Below, one piece after another: positions 56,120-64,000 of a stretch of DNA of 64,000 nucleotides; within the stretch, counting starts at the first letter, position 1; the number at the start of each line of letters is the position of its first letter. The notes under the pieces were generated by a model that was not told the origin of the DNA, made no database searches, and saw nothing but the letters and a program-made list of their open reading frames with translations. Source of the DNA: Corynebacterium curieae (lineage in GTDB: Bacteria; Actinomycetota; Actinomycetes; Mycobacteriales; Mycobacteriaceae); contig NZ_JAKMUU010000002.1 in NCBI RefSeq assembly GCF_027570035.1, positions 62,001 to 126,000 of the forward strand, given 5' to 3'. The position numbers and the translations under genes were made by a program.

Positions 56120-57796
56120 CTAGTCCCTTGCCTTGAATTCCATCGGAATGCGGACGCCGCGCTCATCGGCGACCTCCTTTGCGCGAGTGTAGCCGGAATC
56201 GACGTGGCGGATAACGCCCATGCCTGGGTCATTGGTAAGCACCGCACGCAGCTTGGCTGCGGCGAGCTCGGTGCCGTCGGCAACGGTGACCTGGCCTGCG
56301 TGGATGGAGCGGCCCATGCCCACGCCACCGCCGTGGTGCAGGGAGACCCAGGTAGCGCCCGAGGATACGGCGGTCATGGCGTTGAGCAATGGCCAGTCTG
56401 CCACGGCATCGGTGCCATCGAGCATGGCCTCGGTCTCGCGGTACGGGGAGGCCACGGAGCCAGAATCCAGGTGGTCGCGGCCGATGACAATCGGCGCCTT
56501 GATCTTGCCCTCGCGCACGAGGTCGTTGAAGAGCAGGCCGGCCTTGTGGCGCTCGTTGTAGCCCAGCCAGCAAATGCGTGCCGGCAGGCCCTCGAATTCG
56601 ACGTACTCTTCGGCGGCGTCGAGCCAGTTGTGTAGGTGCTCGTTGTCTGGGAAGAGCTCCTTGAGCGCTTGGTCGGTGACCTTGATGTCCTCCGGGTCAC
56701 CGGAAAGCGCGGCCCAGCGGAAGGGGCCCAAGCCCTCGCAGAAGAGCGGGCGGATATAAGCCGGAACGAAGCCCGGGAACTCGAAGGCACGCTGGTAACC
56801 GGCCTTGCGGGCCTCATCGCGGATGGAGTTGCCGTAGTCAAAGACCTCGGCGCCCTCATCTTGGAATTCGACCATTGCCTGGACCTGAGCGGCCATGGAT
56901 TCGCGGGCCTTCTTGGTAAAGGTGGTTGGGTCTGCCTTGGCTTCGTTGTGCCAGTCATCCACGGTAATTTCAGAAGGCAGGTAGGACAGCGGGTCGTGTG
57001 CGGAGGTCTGGTCCGTGACGATGTCTACGGTAAATTCCCCGGCGCGCTGGCGGCGCAGAACCTCTGGGAAGACCTCGGCGGCGTTGGCTACTAAGCCAAC
57101 CGATAGCGGCTTCTTGTTTTCCTTTGCCTCGAGGACCAGCTTGAGGGCCTCGTCGAGGTCGGTGACAACCTCGTCCAGGTAGCGCTTGTGCTGGCGGCGC
57201 TTGAGGCGGGTCTCGTCCACGTCCACGATGAGGCAGGCACCGCCGTTGAGGGTGACAGACAGCGGCTGAGCGCCGCCCATGCCACCGCAGCCACCGGTCA
57301 GGGTAAAGGTGCCGTCCAGGCTGCCGCCAAAGCGCTTCTTAGCTACTGCCGCGAAGGTCTCGAAGGTGCCCTGCAGGATGCCCTGGGTGGCGATGTAAAT
57401 CCAGGAACCGGCCGTCATCTGGCCGTACATCATGAGGCCCTCATCTTCGAGCTTGCGGAAGTGCTCCCAATTAGCCCAATCGCCTACAAGGTTGGAGTTA
57501 GCAATAAGCACGCGCGGTGCCCACTCATTGGTCTTCCAGATGCCCACCGGCTTGCCGGACTGCACCAACAGCGTCTCATCGGACTCGAGGTCTTTGAGGG
57601 ATTCTACGATGGCATCAAATGCTTCCCAGCTGCGTGCTGCACGGCCGGTGCCGCCGTAGACCACGAGGTCCTCGGGGCGCTCCGCAACCTCGGGGTCGAG
57701 GTTATTCATGAGCATGCGCAGGGGCGCTTCGGTCTGCCAGGACTTGGCGGACAATTCGGTTCCGCGCGGCGCGCGTACTTCGCGTGGTTGAGACAT
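56120..57796 (-). CDS. hutU: Urocanate hydratase
   Basis: A 558-residue NAD+-dependent urocanase, second step of histidine breakdown. Characteristic stretches are [31 protein letters not shown] near the start, [20 protein letters not shown] (NAD site), [13 protein letters not shown] and [23 protein letters not shown] chose ATG at 57796 ([10 protein letters not shown]) with AAAGGA 6 nt upstream. Its promoter region (57882-57958) carries several palindromes. Confidence 0.97.
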   Translation of the reverse strand: MSQPREVRAPRGTELSAKSWQTEAPLRMLMNNLDPEVAERPEDLVVYGGTGRAARSWEAFDAIVESLKDLESDETLLVQSGKPVGIWKTNEWAPRVLIANSNLVGDWANWEHFRKLEDEGLMMYGQMTAGSWIYIATQGILQGTFETFAAVAKKRFGGSLDGTFTLTGGCGGMGGAQPLSVTLNGGACLIVDVDETRLKRRQHKRYLDEVVTDLDEALKLVLEAKENKKPLSVGLVANAAEVFPEVLRRQRAGEFTVDIVTDQTSAHDPLSYLPSEITVDDWHNEAKADPTTFTKKARESMAAQVQAMVEFQDEGAEVFDYGNSIRDEARKAGYQRAFEFPGFVPAYIRPLFCEGLGPFRWAALSGDPEDIKVTDQALKELFPDNEHLHNWLDAAEEYVEFEGLPARICWLGYNERHKAGLLFNDLVREGKIKAPIVIGRDHLDSGSVASPYRETEAMLDGTDAVADWPLLNAMTAVSSGATWVSLHHGGGVGMGRSIHAGQVTVADGTELAAAKLRAVLTNDPGMGVIRHVDSGYTRAKEVADERGVRIPMEFKARD

Positions 57797-57881
57797 GGCT
57801 TCCTTTCGTCGTGCTTTTTCGACGCCCTCCCAAGCCCCCCTAGGCCGGTTTCCCGGGGCTGTCCCCGAGGACTTGCTCGGC

Positions 57882-57958
57882 GTCACATGTCATAAGGTAC
57901 TGTGACCCAGCTCTGTGTACCATGCCACACAAACCCTAACTGTCTCGTATATGAGACA
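57882..57958. promoter_or_regulatory. Palindrome-rich region between hutU and the SGNH lipoprotein gene
   Basis: Three inverted repeats lie in 77 nt: GTCACA-N13-TGTGAC (57882-57906), TGTGT-N8-ACACA (57914-57931, 7 of 9 pairs), and TGTCTCGTATATGAGACA (57941-57958, 8 of 9 pairs). They could be operators for the hut regulator or a global regulator. They do not match the HutR consensus I remember from C. resistens (TCTGwwATwCCAGA). Confidence 0.55.
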
Positions 57959-57985
57959 ACCCCACAATGATCTAGGATGGCCTGC

Positions 57986-58771
57986 ATGCGTAGGTTCATC
58001 CCCCTCCTTTCCGTGGCCCTCCTCGCCGCTTGTTCCACCCCCGCCGAGGAGCCACAGCCACCCCACTATGTGGCGCTGGGAGATTCCTATGCGGCCATGG
58101 GCTCGACCACACTGCCGCTCGATCCGCCCAATACCTGCGTGCGCGCACAAGACTCCTACCCCGAGCTCGCAGCTAAAGACATGGGCGCAGAGCTCACCAA
58201 CGTCGCCTGCCAGGGCGCAAGCACCCTCGATGTACTCTCGTCTGCCGGCGAGCACCCCGCCCAGGTCGATGCCCTGCGGGAGGACACCGACCTGGTCAGC
58301 CTGTCCGTCGGCGGCAATGACGCCAGCTTTGTGCGGCTTACCCAATGCGCCACAGACGATATTTGCCAGACGGAATCCGGCCCGCAGATAGACATGGAAA
58401 TTCGCGATCTCCCCCGCCGGCTCGACAAGGTCTATGCGGAAATCCACCACCGCTCCCCCAATGCGAAGGTCCTCGCCACCGGCTACCTCCCCCTTATCAA
58501 GCACGGGGAGACCTGCCCCTTCATAGAAAAAATCCCGGCCAGTGACCGGGAGTGGTTGGCAGAGTCCATCGAGCGCATCAACCAAGCGGTGCGCGAGGCC
58601 GCCGTGCGCCATGGGGCTACTTACGTGCTTGCCGACTCCGCCTTAGACCACACCGCCTGCTCGCCCTCCCCATGGGTGGATTTTACGGGCAAGGAGACCA
58701 ATTCCTTTCCCATGCACCCCACCCACGCGGGCCAGCAGGCCATGGCCGAGGCGCTACGCGCTGCCCTCTAA
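57986..58771 (+). CDS. SGNH-type lipase/esterase lipoprotein
   Basis: A 261-residue lipoprotein. The signal ends in the lipobox LLAAC (Cys at about residue 16). SGNH blocks are YVALGDSYAAMGS (nucleophile Ser), the Gly in NVACQGAST, SVGGNDASF (Asn) and MHPTHAGQQAMAEAL (Asp-x-x-His-type block with the catalytic His). It resembles corynebacterial and mycobacterial secreted SGNH hydrolases. I chose ATG at 57986 because TAGGAT (57973-57978) ends 7 nt before it, suggesting a leaderless mRNA; an ATG three codons earlier is also in frame. Its 3' end overlaps the convergent flavin reductase gene by 18 nt. Confidence 0.88.
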   Translation: MRRFIPLLSVALLAACSTPAEEPQPPHYVALGDSYAAMGSTTLPLDPPNTCVRAQDSYPELAAKDMGAELTNVACQGASTLDVLSSAGEHPAQVDALREDTDLVSLSVGGNDASFVRLTQCATDDICQTESGPQIDMEIRDLPRRLDKVYAEIHHRSPNAKVLATGYLPLIKHGETCPFIEKIPASDREWLAESIERINQAVREAAVRHGATYVLADSALDHTACSPSPWVDFTGKETNSFPMHPTHAGQQAMAEALRAAL

Positions 58772-59416
58772 CCCGGCGCGCGCGGCGTCGTCAGAGCCGG
58801 GAACGCGCATCTCGAACCGCTCCGTGACCACGGTGTAGTCAAAGTAACCCATGCGCGCAATGGGCTTAATCTTGAGAATATCGAGCTTGCCGTCCTCATC
58901 AATGACGGATTCATCAATGTGAATCGTCTTGACATCCGCCACCACGAGGTCGATGGTGCCCACCTTGGAATTTCCGGGCACGCGCAAGGTGGTCTTGTAC
59001 TGGCACTCGAACTTCACCGGCGATTCCTTCACCATGGGAATGCGGTGGTTGTCCGCATATTCCTTGGTCACGGAAAGGCGATCCCATTCGCTTTCGCCAT
59101 AGTCGAGCACCTGGGCCGACTTGTTGACTTCCTCGCGCAGGTCATAGGTGGCCATATTCCATACGAACCAGCCGGTTTCTTCCGCATTGAGAACCGTATC
59201 CTTGCGGCGACCATCCGGGTACTGGTTAGCCGAGAACATCACCATGGGTGGATCGAAGGTGAGATTTTGCCACTGGCTATAGGGAGCGATGTTTTCGCGA
59301 CCTTGGCCATCAACACTAGACAGCCAACCAATGGGCCGCGGAACCGTGCTCGCCTTAAACGGCGAAAATGGCAAGGGGTTAGGTTCAGATTGCGGGTGCC
59401 AAGAGATGTTTGACAT
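58754..59416 (-). CDS. Flavin reductase-like (FMN-binding split-barrel) protein
   Basis: A 220-residue flavin reductase domain protein. Family features are FSPFKASTVPRPIGWLSSVDGQGRENIAPYSQWQNLTFDPPMVMFSANQ near the start, then NAEETGWFVWNMATYDLREEVNKSAQ, and ESPVKFECQYKTTLRVPGNSKVGTIDLVVADVKTIHID. It probably binds FMN; the substrate is unknown. ATG at 59416 is 1 nt after the hutH stop, so it is co-transcribed with hutH, an unusual partner for histidine breakdown. Confidence 0.85.
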   Translation of the reverse strand: MSNISWHPQSEPNPLPFSPFKASTVPRPIGWLSSVDGQGRENIAPYSQWQNLTFDPPMVMFSANQYPDGRRKDTVLNAEETGWFVWNMATYDLREEVNKSAQVLDYGESEWDRLSVTKEYADNHRIPMVKESPVKFECQYKTTLRVPGNSKVGTIDLVVADVKTIHIDESVIDEDGKLDILKIKPIARMGYFDYTVVTERFEMRVPGSDDAARAGLEGSA

Positions 59417-59417
59417 A

Positions 59418-60971
59418 TTAATCACGCAGCTTTCCAATTGCAGTTTCGACGGCCTCTAGTAAGACGCCGTCCTTTACTAGGCGCACGGTCTCTTCGATTT
59501 CCGGGAAGAGGTAGCGGTCCACTCCTGGGCCCTCGACGGTCTCGCGCAGCTTCGCAATCACCGCACCAGTGCCCTTGGCCGGGGCACCTTCGCGCATGTC
59601 AATGGCGCGGGCGGCGGTGAGGATCTCCACAGCGAGTACCCGCTGCAGCCCATCGACGGCCTTGCGCAGCTTGCGGGCTGCGGACCAGCCCATGGACACA
59701 TGGTCTTCCTGCATGGCCGAAGACGGAATGGAATCGGCCGAGGAGGGATTAGCTAGGCGCTTTAGCTCGCTGACGATGCCGGCCTGAGCATATTGGGCAA
59801 TCATGTGGCCGGAGTCGACACCGGGGTCATCAGCAAGAAAGGCATTCAGCCCGCGGTTGCGCGCCGGGTCCAAGAAGCGGTCCGTACGGCGCTCAGAAAT
59901 AGAAGCTAAGTCCGCAGTGACGATGGCGAGGAAATCGAGCGCATAGGCCACCGGCGCGCCGTGGAAGTTGCCATTAGAGACCACACGGCCATCCTTGGCC
60001 ACCACCGGGTTGTCCACCGCGGCGGCGAGCTCGCGCTCCGCCACCTGGGTGGTATGCGCCAAGGTATCGCGGAAACCTCCGGCCACCTGCGGGGCACAAC
60101 GCACAGAGTAGGCATCTTGCACCTGGTTCTTTTTGAAATCTTCTAGCGCGGCTTCCAAGATCTGCGAGCCTTCCGCCACCTGGAGGATATTCGCAGCAGC
60201 AGCAGCCTGGCCTGGGTGCGGGCGCAGCTGCTGCAGGTCATCAGCAAAGACCACGAGGGTGCCTAGGAGGCCTTCTACGGTCATAGCGGTGGCGATATCG
60301 GCGGTCTTGGCAGCCGCGCGTAGATCCGTAATGGCCAGGCAAAGCTGGCCGAGCATGCCATCGGTGCCGTTGATAAGCGCAAGGCCTTCCTTCTCGCGCA
60401 GCTGCAGCGGTTCGATGCCGGCTGCGGCAAGGGCCAAGGCTGCATCCTGCAACTCGCCGTTTACGCGCACCTCGCCCTCGCCCAGTAGGGCCAGCGCGCA
60501 GTGAGCCAGCGGCGCCAAGTCACCGGAGCAGCCCAGCGAGCCGTACTCGCGCACCACCGGAACGATACCGGCGTTAAGCGCCTTGGCGTAGGTTTCTACC
60601 ACTACGGGGCGCACACCGGTACGGCCGGTGCACAGGGTGGACAGGCGCAGCAGCATCAGCGCACGGATGACTTCTTCTTCCACCTCCGGGCCGGTGCCCG
60701 CAGCGTGCGAACGCACAAGGGAAAGCTGCAACTGGGCTCGCATCTCCTCCGGGATCTGACGGCGAGCCAGCGCGCCAAAGCCGGTGGAAATGCCATACAC
60801 CGGGGTGGGATCCTGCGCCAGTTCTTCTACGCGCTCGCGGGTGGCGGCCACCTCTTCTAAGGCTTCGGGCGCAATCTCCACCGTCGCCCCAAAGCGGGCA
60901 ACAGCCACGACATCCTCAATGCTCAACGCACCGACATTTACGGTGACGGTGGTTGGATAGGCGTTAGGCAT
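59418..60971 (-). CDS. hutH: Histidine ammonia-lyase
   Basis: A 517-residue lyase making trans-urocanate from L-histidine. The MIO prosthetic group forms from an internal tripeptide, here Cys148-Ser149-Gly150 in REYGSLGCSGDLAPLAH, rather than the commoner Ala-Ser-Gly. As I recall, Cys-Ser-Gly also occurs in Streptomyces HutH, so it should be active. YGISTGFGAL (Tyr59 region) and the C-terminal SMGWSAARKLRKAVDGLQRVLAVE are present. ATG at 60971 with AAGGAG 7 nt upstream. Confidence 0.96.
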   Translation of the reverse strand: MPNAYPTTVTVNVGALSIEDVVAVARFGATVEIAPEALEEVAATRERVEELAQDPTPVYGISTGFGALARRQIPEEMRAQLQLSLVRSHAAGTGPEVEEEVIRALMLLRLSTLCTGRTGVRPVVVETYAKALNAGIVPVVREYGSLGCSGDLAPLAHCALALLGEGEVRVNGELQDAALALAAAGIEPLQLREKEGLALINGTDGMLGQLCLAITDLRAAAKTADIATAMTVEGLLGTLVVFADDLQQLRPHPGQAAAAANILQVAEGSQILEAALEDFKKNQVQDAYSVRCAPQVAGGFRDTLAHTTQVAERELAAAVDNPVVAKDGRVVSNGNFHGAPVAYALDFLAIVTADLASISERRTDRFLDPARNRGLNAFLADDPGVDSGHMIAQYAQAGIVSELKRLANPSSADSIPSSAMQEDHVSMGWSAARKLRKAVDGLQRVLAVEILTAARAIDMREGAPAKGTGAVIAKLRETVEGPGVDRYLFPEIEETVRLVKDGVLLEAVETAIGKLRD

Positions 60972-61007
60972 GACAATCTCCTTGTTCCGGATCAATAGCT
61001 AATAATG

Positions 61008-61019
61008 TGTCGCGCGACA
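61008..61019 (-). promoter_or_regulatory. Palindrome in the hutH promoter
   Basis: TGTCGCGCGACA is a perfect 12-bp palindrome. On the minus strand it sits between a possible TTGGGC -35 and a TAGCTA -10 before hutH (ATG 60971). It shares TGTC...GACA ends with the 57941-57958 palindrome near hutU but has a shorter centre. Confidence 0.5.
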
Positions 61020-61045
61020 GCCCAACGCGATAGATGTATGCTACC

Positions 61046-61789
61046 TCACTTATTCCGTTTGCGATACATCTTTTCCGCCACTTTGTCAGTTGCTGCCATC
61101 AGAGCACGTATAACGTCATCAACTCGGCCTTCAGGAGTCCCCACCGGATAAGTTACTGCCAACGCCGCTGCTGGCCGGTCCAAGTGGTCCAGTATCGGTG
61201 CGGCTACCGAAGCTTGGCCGCGGGTAATCTCTTCCACCTCCTGATCCCAGCCTCGCGCAGCCACTAAGCGCAGCCGCTTCTTCAATTCTGTAAAACCGCA
61301 TCCACCGGAGGTATCAAAGGCAGCACGCACTTCCGACGCAGGTAGAAAGGCCAGCATCGCTCGCCCAGAGGCTGTTTTGTGGGCCTGCAGGCGAACACCG
61401 ACCTCAGTGACCAAATATGTAGCGCCCGGTGCACGAACTTCTTGCAGGTACAAAATTTCCGAACCTGCCATACGGGAAAGGTGTCCTGAACCGCCTACCA
61501 ACCCTGCACAATGTTCCAAATCTCGGGTTGCCATACGGACTAACGGCTGTTGCGTCACATATGCTGAAGCCATCGAATACGCAGCTAAACCTAAACCGTA
61601 GGTTTTATGCTCAGGCAAGTGGACGACAAAGCCAGCGTCAACCATCTCTGCCAACAAATGGTAAGTAGAAGACCGTGGCAGCCCCAGTTCGCCTTGTATC
61701 CTGGCAGCAGAAATTGGCACGTCAATCGTCGATAGCAACTTAAGAATCTCTAACGCATGACGGGCCGCTGGAACTCGATTAGTACTCAC
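61046..61789 (-). CDS. hutR: IclR-family regulator of histidine utilisation
   Basis: A 247-residue IclR regulator. The N-terminal winged helix (ARHALEILKLLSTIDVPISAARIQGELGLPRSSTYHLLAEMVDAGFVVHLPEHKTYGLG, about residues 8-66) is followed by the IclR effector domain, including TASGRAMLAFLP and the C-terminal IRALMAATDKVAEKM. I chose GTG at 61789 because TACAAT (61803-61798) ends 8 nt upstream, so the mRNA should be leaderless. Placed between hutH and hutG, it is probably the hut regulator described in corynebacteria. Confidence 0.85.
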   Translation of the reverse strand: MSTNRVPAARHALEILKLLSTIDVPISAARIQGELGLPRSSTYHLLAEMVDAGFVVHLPEHKTYGLGLAAYSMASAYVTQQPLVRMATRDLEHCAGLVGGSGHLSRMAGSEILYLQEVRAPGATYLVTEVGVRLQAHKTASGRAMLAFLPASEVRAAFDTSGGCGFTELKKRLRLVAARGWDQEVEEITRGQASVAAPILDHLDRPAAALAVTYPVGTPEGRVDDVIRALMAATDKVAEKMYRKRNK

Positions 61790-61803
61790 ATTTAGTGATT
61801 GTA

Positions 61804-61819
61804 GGCAGAGTTTCCTGCC
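61804..61819. promoter_or_regulatory. Operator-like palindrome between hutR and hutG
   Basis: GGCAG (61804-61808) and CTGCC (61815-61819) flank AGTTTC. The palindrome touches the hutR -10 (61803-61798, TACAAT) and lies about 30 nt before the hutG start, where TACCAT (61838-61843) may be the -10. A regulator bound here could control both genes. Confidence 0.5.
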
Positions 61820-61851
61820 ATATCCCGCGGTCTTACCTACCATCGATAACC

Positions 61852-62784
61852 ATGAACACTGAACAAGCTGAACTTTTCACCCCCGCCCCCGAATGGTCCG
61901 GCCGCTCCGATGGCCCAGGCCCAGAGCATGCCCGCTGGCATAGCGTTATCAATCAGTCCACCGAATCCCCCGCCCCAGTAACCCTCCTGGGCTTTGCTTC
62001 TGATGAAGGCGTGCTGCGCAATGGCGGCCGCCAAGGTGCCGCGGCGGGCCCCGCCGCGCTGCGTTCCGCGCTTGGCTCCTTGGCGGTGCACCATGAGCAC
62101 GCGCTTGCCGACGCCGGCACGATCACCACCCAGGCCGATGACCTCGATGGTGCTCACAATGCTCTTTCCGATAAGGTGCAGGAACTCGTCCAGGCCGGCA
62201 CCCTCCCCGTTATCCTCGGCGGCGGGCACGAGACTGCCTTTGGCTCCCACCGCGGCCTCTACCGCGCGGTAGGCGCCACCAAGATCATTAATCTGGACGC
62301 CCACTTCGATCTGCGCCGCGCCGATCAAGCGACCTCCGGCACCCCGTTCAAGCAGATTTCGGAGCTCACCGATGACTTCGATTACACAGTGTTGGGCATT
62401 TCCCGCCCCAATAACACCAAGGTGCTCTTTGATGAGGCCGAATCCCTCGGTGTAGCCATCACCTTGGATGAGGAGCTGGTCAACCTCACCCCGGCCGAGT
62501 GCGGCGAGCTCGCCGCCCGTGCCACCGAGGGCAAGGACAAGGTCCACCTCTCCATCGACCTAGACGTATTGCCCGCCTCGACCGCGCCGGGCGTATCCGC
62601 CCCAGCGTCCCTAGGCGTATCTTATGAGCGCATCCGCGCCATGGCCGTAGCTATTGCGCGGACTGGAAAGCTGGCCCTAGTGGACGTCGTCGAGCTCAAC
62701 CCCACCTTTGACATAGATAACCGCACCGCTAAGGCAGCGGCGCGGCTTATCGACGACATCGTAACGGCCCACCTAGAGGCCTAG
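61852..62784 (+). CDS. hutG: Formimidoylglutamase
   Basis: A 310-residue ureohydrolase-family enzyme splitting N-formimino-L-glutamate to glutamate and formamide. Manganese-site motifs are VILGGGHETAFGSH, IINLDAHFDLRRAD and LSIDLDVLPASTAPGVSAPA. I chose ATG at 61852 (MNTEQAELF) with a likely leaderless transcript. It is divergent from hutR and completes the pathway with hutH, hutU and hutI. Confidence 0.95.
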   Translation: MNTEQAELFTPAPEWSGRSDGPGPEHARWHSVINQSTESPAPVTLLGFASDEGVLRNGGRQGAAAGPAALRSALGSLAVHHEHALADAGTITTQADDLDGAHNALSDKVQELVQAGTLPVILGGGHETAFGSHRGLYRAVGATKIINLDAHFDLRRADQATSGTPFKQISELTDDFDYTVLGISRPNNTKVLFDEAESLGVAITLDEELVNLTPAECGELAARATEGKDKVHLSIDLDVLPASTAPGVSAPASLGVSYERIRAMAVAIARTGKLALVDVVELNPTFDIDNRTAKAAARLIDDIVTAHLEA

Positions 62785-62792
62785 CCACTTTC

Positions 62793-64000
62793 TCAAAACA
62801 GCAGGTGCGCAATCGGGGTGGCGATAAGGATGGTCAGCGCCACGCGCTCAAACCAGATGATGACCAGGTGGGTTAGCTTCACCGGAATCTTGGTAGCCAA
62901 GATGCACGGCACCAGCGCGGAGAAGAAGATGATGGCGGAAACCGCCACCACGCCGATAACAAACTTGACCACCATGTTGTCGCTGCCTGCCACCGCGGTG
63001 GCAGGCAGGAACATCTCTGCAATGCCCATGGCCGCACCCTTGCCTGCCTGTACCGGCTCGGGCAGCTGCACTAGCCACGCGAACGGGTAGAACAAGTAGC
63101 CCAGCCACTCAAAGATAGGCGTAAAGCGCGCGAGCAATAGGCCAATAAGACCCACCGACATAATCGAGGGCACGATGGCCGCTGCCATGCGCACGCCATC
63201 GCGCAGGTTCTCCCAGATGGATTCCCACAAGGACGGCGCGCGCTGCAGCGCCAGCATGGCCTCGCGCCACGCATTTTTGAAGCGCGAGCCTTCAACTGGC
63301 TTTTCTGGGTCTGGGTGCGCATCTGCAAAGTACTCGTCTGGAATGGTGCGCAGCGGCGGAATGCGCACGGTAATGGCCGTAACCACAAAGGTCACGATGA
63401 GGGTGACAATGAAGTAGGTGCCCCATACCTTCATCAGGTCAAGCTGCTTAGCCACGATGACCATGAAGGCCGCAGAGACCGTCGAAAAGCCGGTGGCAAT
63501 GATCGCCGCCTCGCGGCCGGTATAGCCGCCCTTTTGGTAGACGCGGTCCGTGACCAAAATGCCTAGCGAATAGGAGCCCACGAACGAGGCCACCGCGTCA
63601 ATGGCTGAGCGCCCTGGTGTCTTCCACAACGGCCGCATGATGGGCTGCATGAGCACGCCAACAAATTCCAGCAGGCCAAAACCAATGAGAAATGCCAGGA
63701 ACGCACCACCGATAGGCACAATGAGGCCTACCGGAATCGCGATGGAGTTCCACAGGAACGGCACTAGGTCCTCATCACCGAGCACCCACGGCAGCGCATC
63801 GATAACCATAAGGAACGAGATCACCGCACCCACGATATTGAGCACCGCAAAGACCGCCTGCAATACGCTTTCTTTAAACGCGCCGGTGGTAAAGCTGCGC
63901 ACCGTGCCATAGACGGCAAGGGCAAAGATAATCCACGGCACCGCCGCTGGAATCCCCTCGCGCACCATGGTGACCATGTGGTCCAAAGGAATGGAACGCT
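62793..64000 (-). CDS. YjiH-type membrane protein with nucleoside-recognition (GATE) domains, 5' end cut
   Basis: About 402 residues are visible; the reading frame stays open to the window edge (RSIPLDHMVTMVREGIPA), and YjiH proteins normally begin with another helix before that stretch, so the true start lies right of 64000. About ten helices; VASFVGSYSLGILVTDRVYQKGGYTGREAAIIATGFSTVS and MGIAEMFLPATAVAGSDNMVVKFVIGVVAVSAIIFFSALVPCILAT are the two GATE-like halves. Gene ends converge on hutG with 8 nt between stops. Being next to hut genes, it may import a pathway substrate (inference). Confidence 0.85.
   Translation of the reverse strand, partial: RSIPLDHMVTMVREGIPAAVPWIIFALAVYGTVRSFTTGAFKESVLQAVFAVLNIVGAVISFLMVIDALPWVLGDEDLVPFLWNSIAIPVGLIVPIGGAFLAFLIGFGLLEFVGVLMQPIMRPLWKTPGRSAIDAVASFVGSYSLGILVTDRVYQKGGYTGREAAIIATGFSTVSAAFMVIVAKQLDLMKVWGTYFIVTLIVTFVVTAITVRIPPLRTIPDEYFADAHPDPEKPVEGSRFKNAWREAMLALQRAPSLWESIWENLRDGVRMAAAIVPSIMSVGLIGLLLARFTPIFEWLGYLFYPFAWLVQLPEPVQAGKGAAMGIAEMFLPATAVAGSDNMVVKFVIGVVAVSAIIFFSALVPCILATKIPVKLTHLVIIWFERVALTILIATPIAHLLF

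Overview
The window reads as about 64 kb of a Corynebacterium chromosome. It has high-GC actinobacterial coding, many genes that appear leaderless (a TAnnnT -10 box 6-8 nt before the start codon), and a gene order I recognise from memory of C. glutamicum (argS-lysA, hom-thrB, an ArnR-like regulator, Moco genes, fadD, rho, prfA, prmC, a Sua5-type gene, wecA, atpI-like, atpBEF). Species is not assigned. Both ends cut genes: atpF at the left and a YjiH-type permease at the right.

Layout. 1-8010 (minus): rho-prfA-prmC-tsaC-wecA-atpI-like, a terminator, then atpB-atpE-atpF. 8365-10152 (plus): a fatty acyl-CoA ligase. 10213-13614 (plus): molybdenum cofactor genes moaA, moeA, moaC, mobA, followed by a 20-bp inverted repeat. 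13774-17385 (minus): a copper nitrite reductase-like protein with an extra N-terminal cupredoxin, plus two polytopic membrane proteins, one NnrS-like. 17452-21046 (plus): a DUF2249 protein, modA, a fused modB-modC transporter and an ArnR-like regulator. 21033-26496 (minus): thrB, hom, lysA, argS. 26708-29615 (plus): lactate utilisation genes lutABC. 29718-31301: a secreted alpha/beta hydrolase whose start codon lies in a long hairpin, then tRNA-Arg(CCG). 31524-34998: a MerR/TipAS regulator divergent from a three-gene ABC export operon. 35055-36178: two small unknowns and a MarR regulator. 36184-43735 (minus): a tightly packed operon of SNF2 helicase, SWIM protein, SbcD-like nuclease and SbcC-like ATPase. 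43916-46585: putP, a membrane-tethered HNH nuclease, a membrane protein. 46689-52706 (minus): a 2005-residue CshA-type fibrillar surface protein with an LAXTG sorting signal. 52935-54800: a DEAD-box RNA helicase. 54950-62784: histidine utilisation (hutI, hutU, hutH, hutR, hutG) with a lipoprotein and a flavin reductase inside it. 62793-64000: YjiH-type permease.

The most interesting part is 10.2-21.0 kb. By my recollection, C. glutamicum carries the nitrate reductase operon narKGHJI next to arnR here. In this genome that slot holds a copper nitrite reductase-like module, an NnrS-like protein, a DUF2249 protein and molybdate uptake, while the ArnR-like regulator and Moco genes remain. The second candidate is the four-gene SNF2/SWIM/SbcCD-like operon. 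All functions are inferred from the sequence and from memory of protein families; no database search was run.
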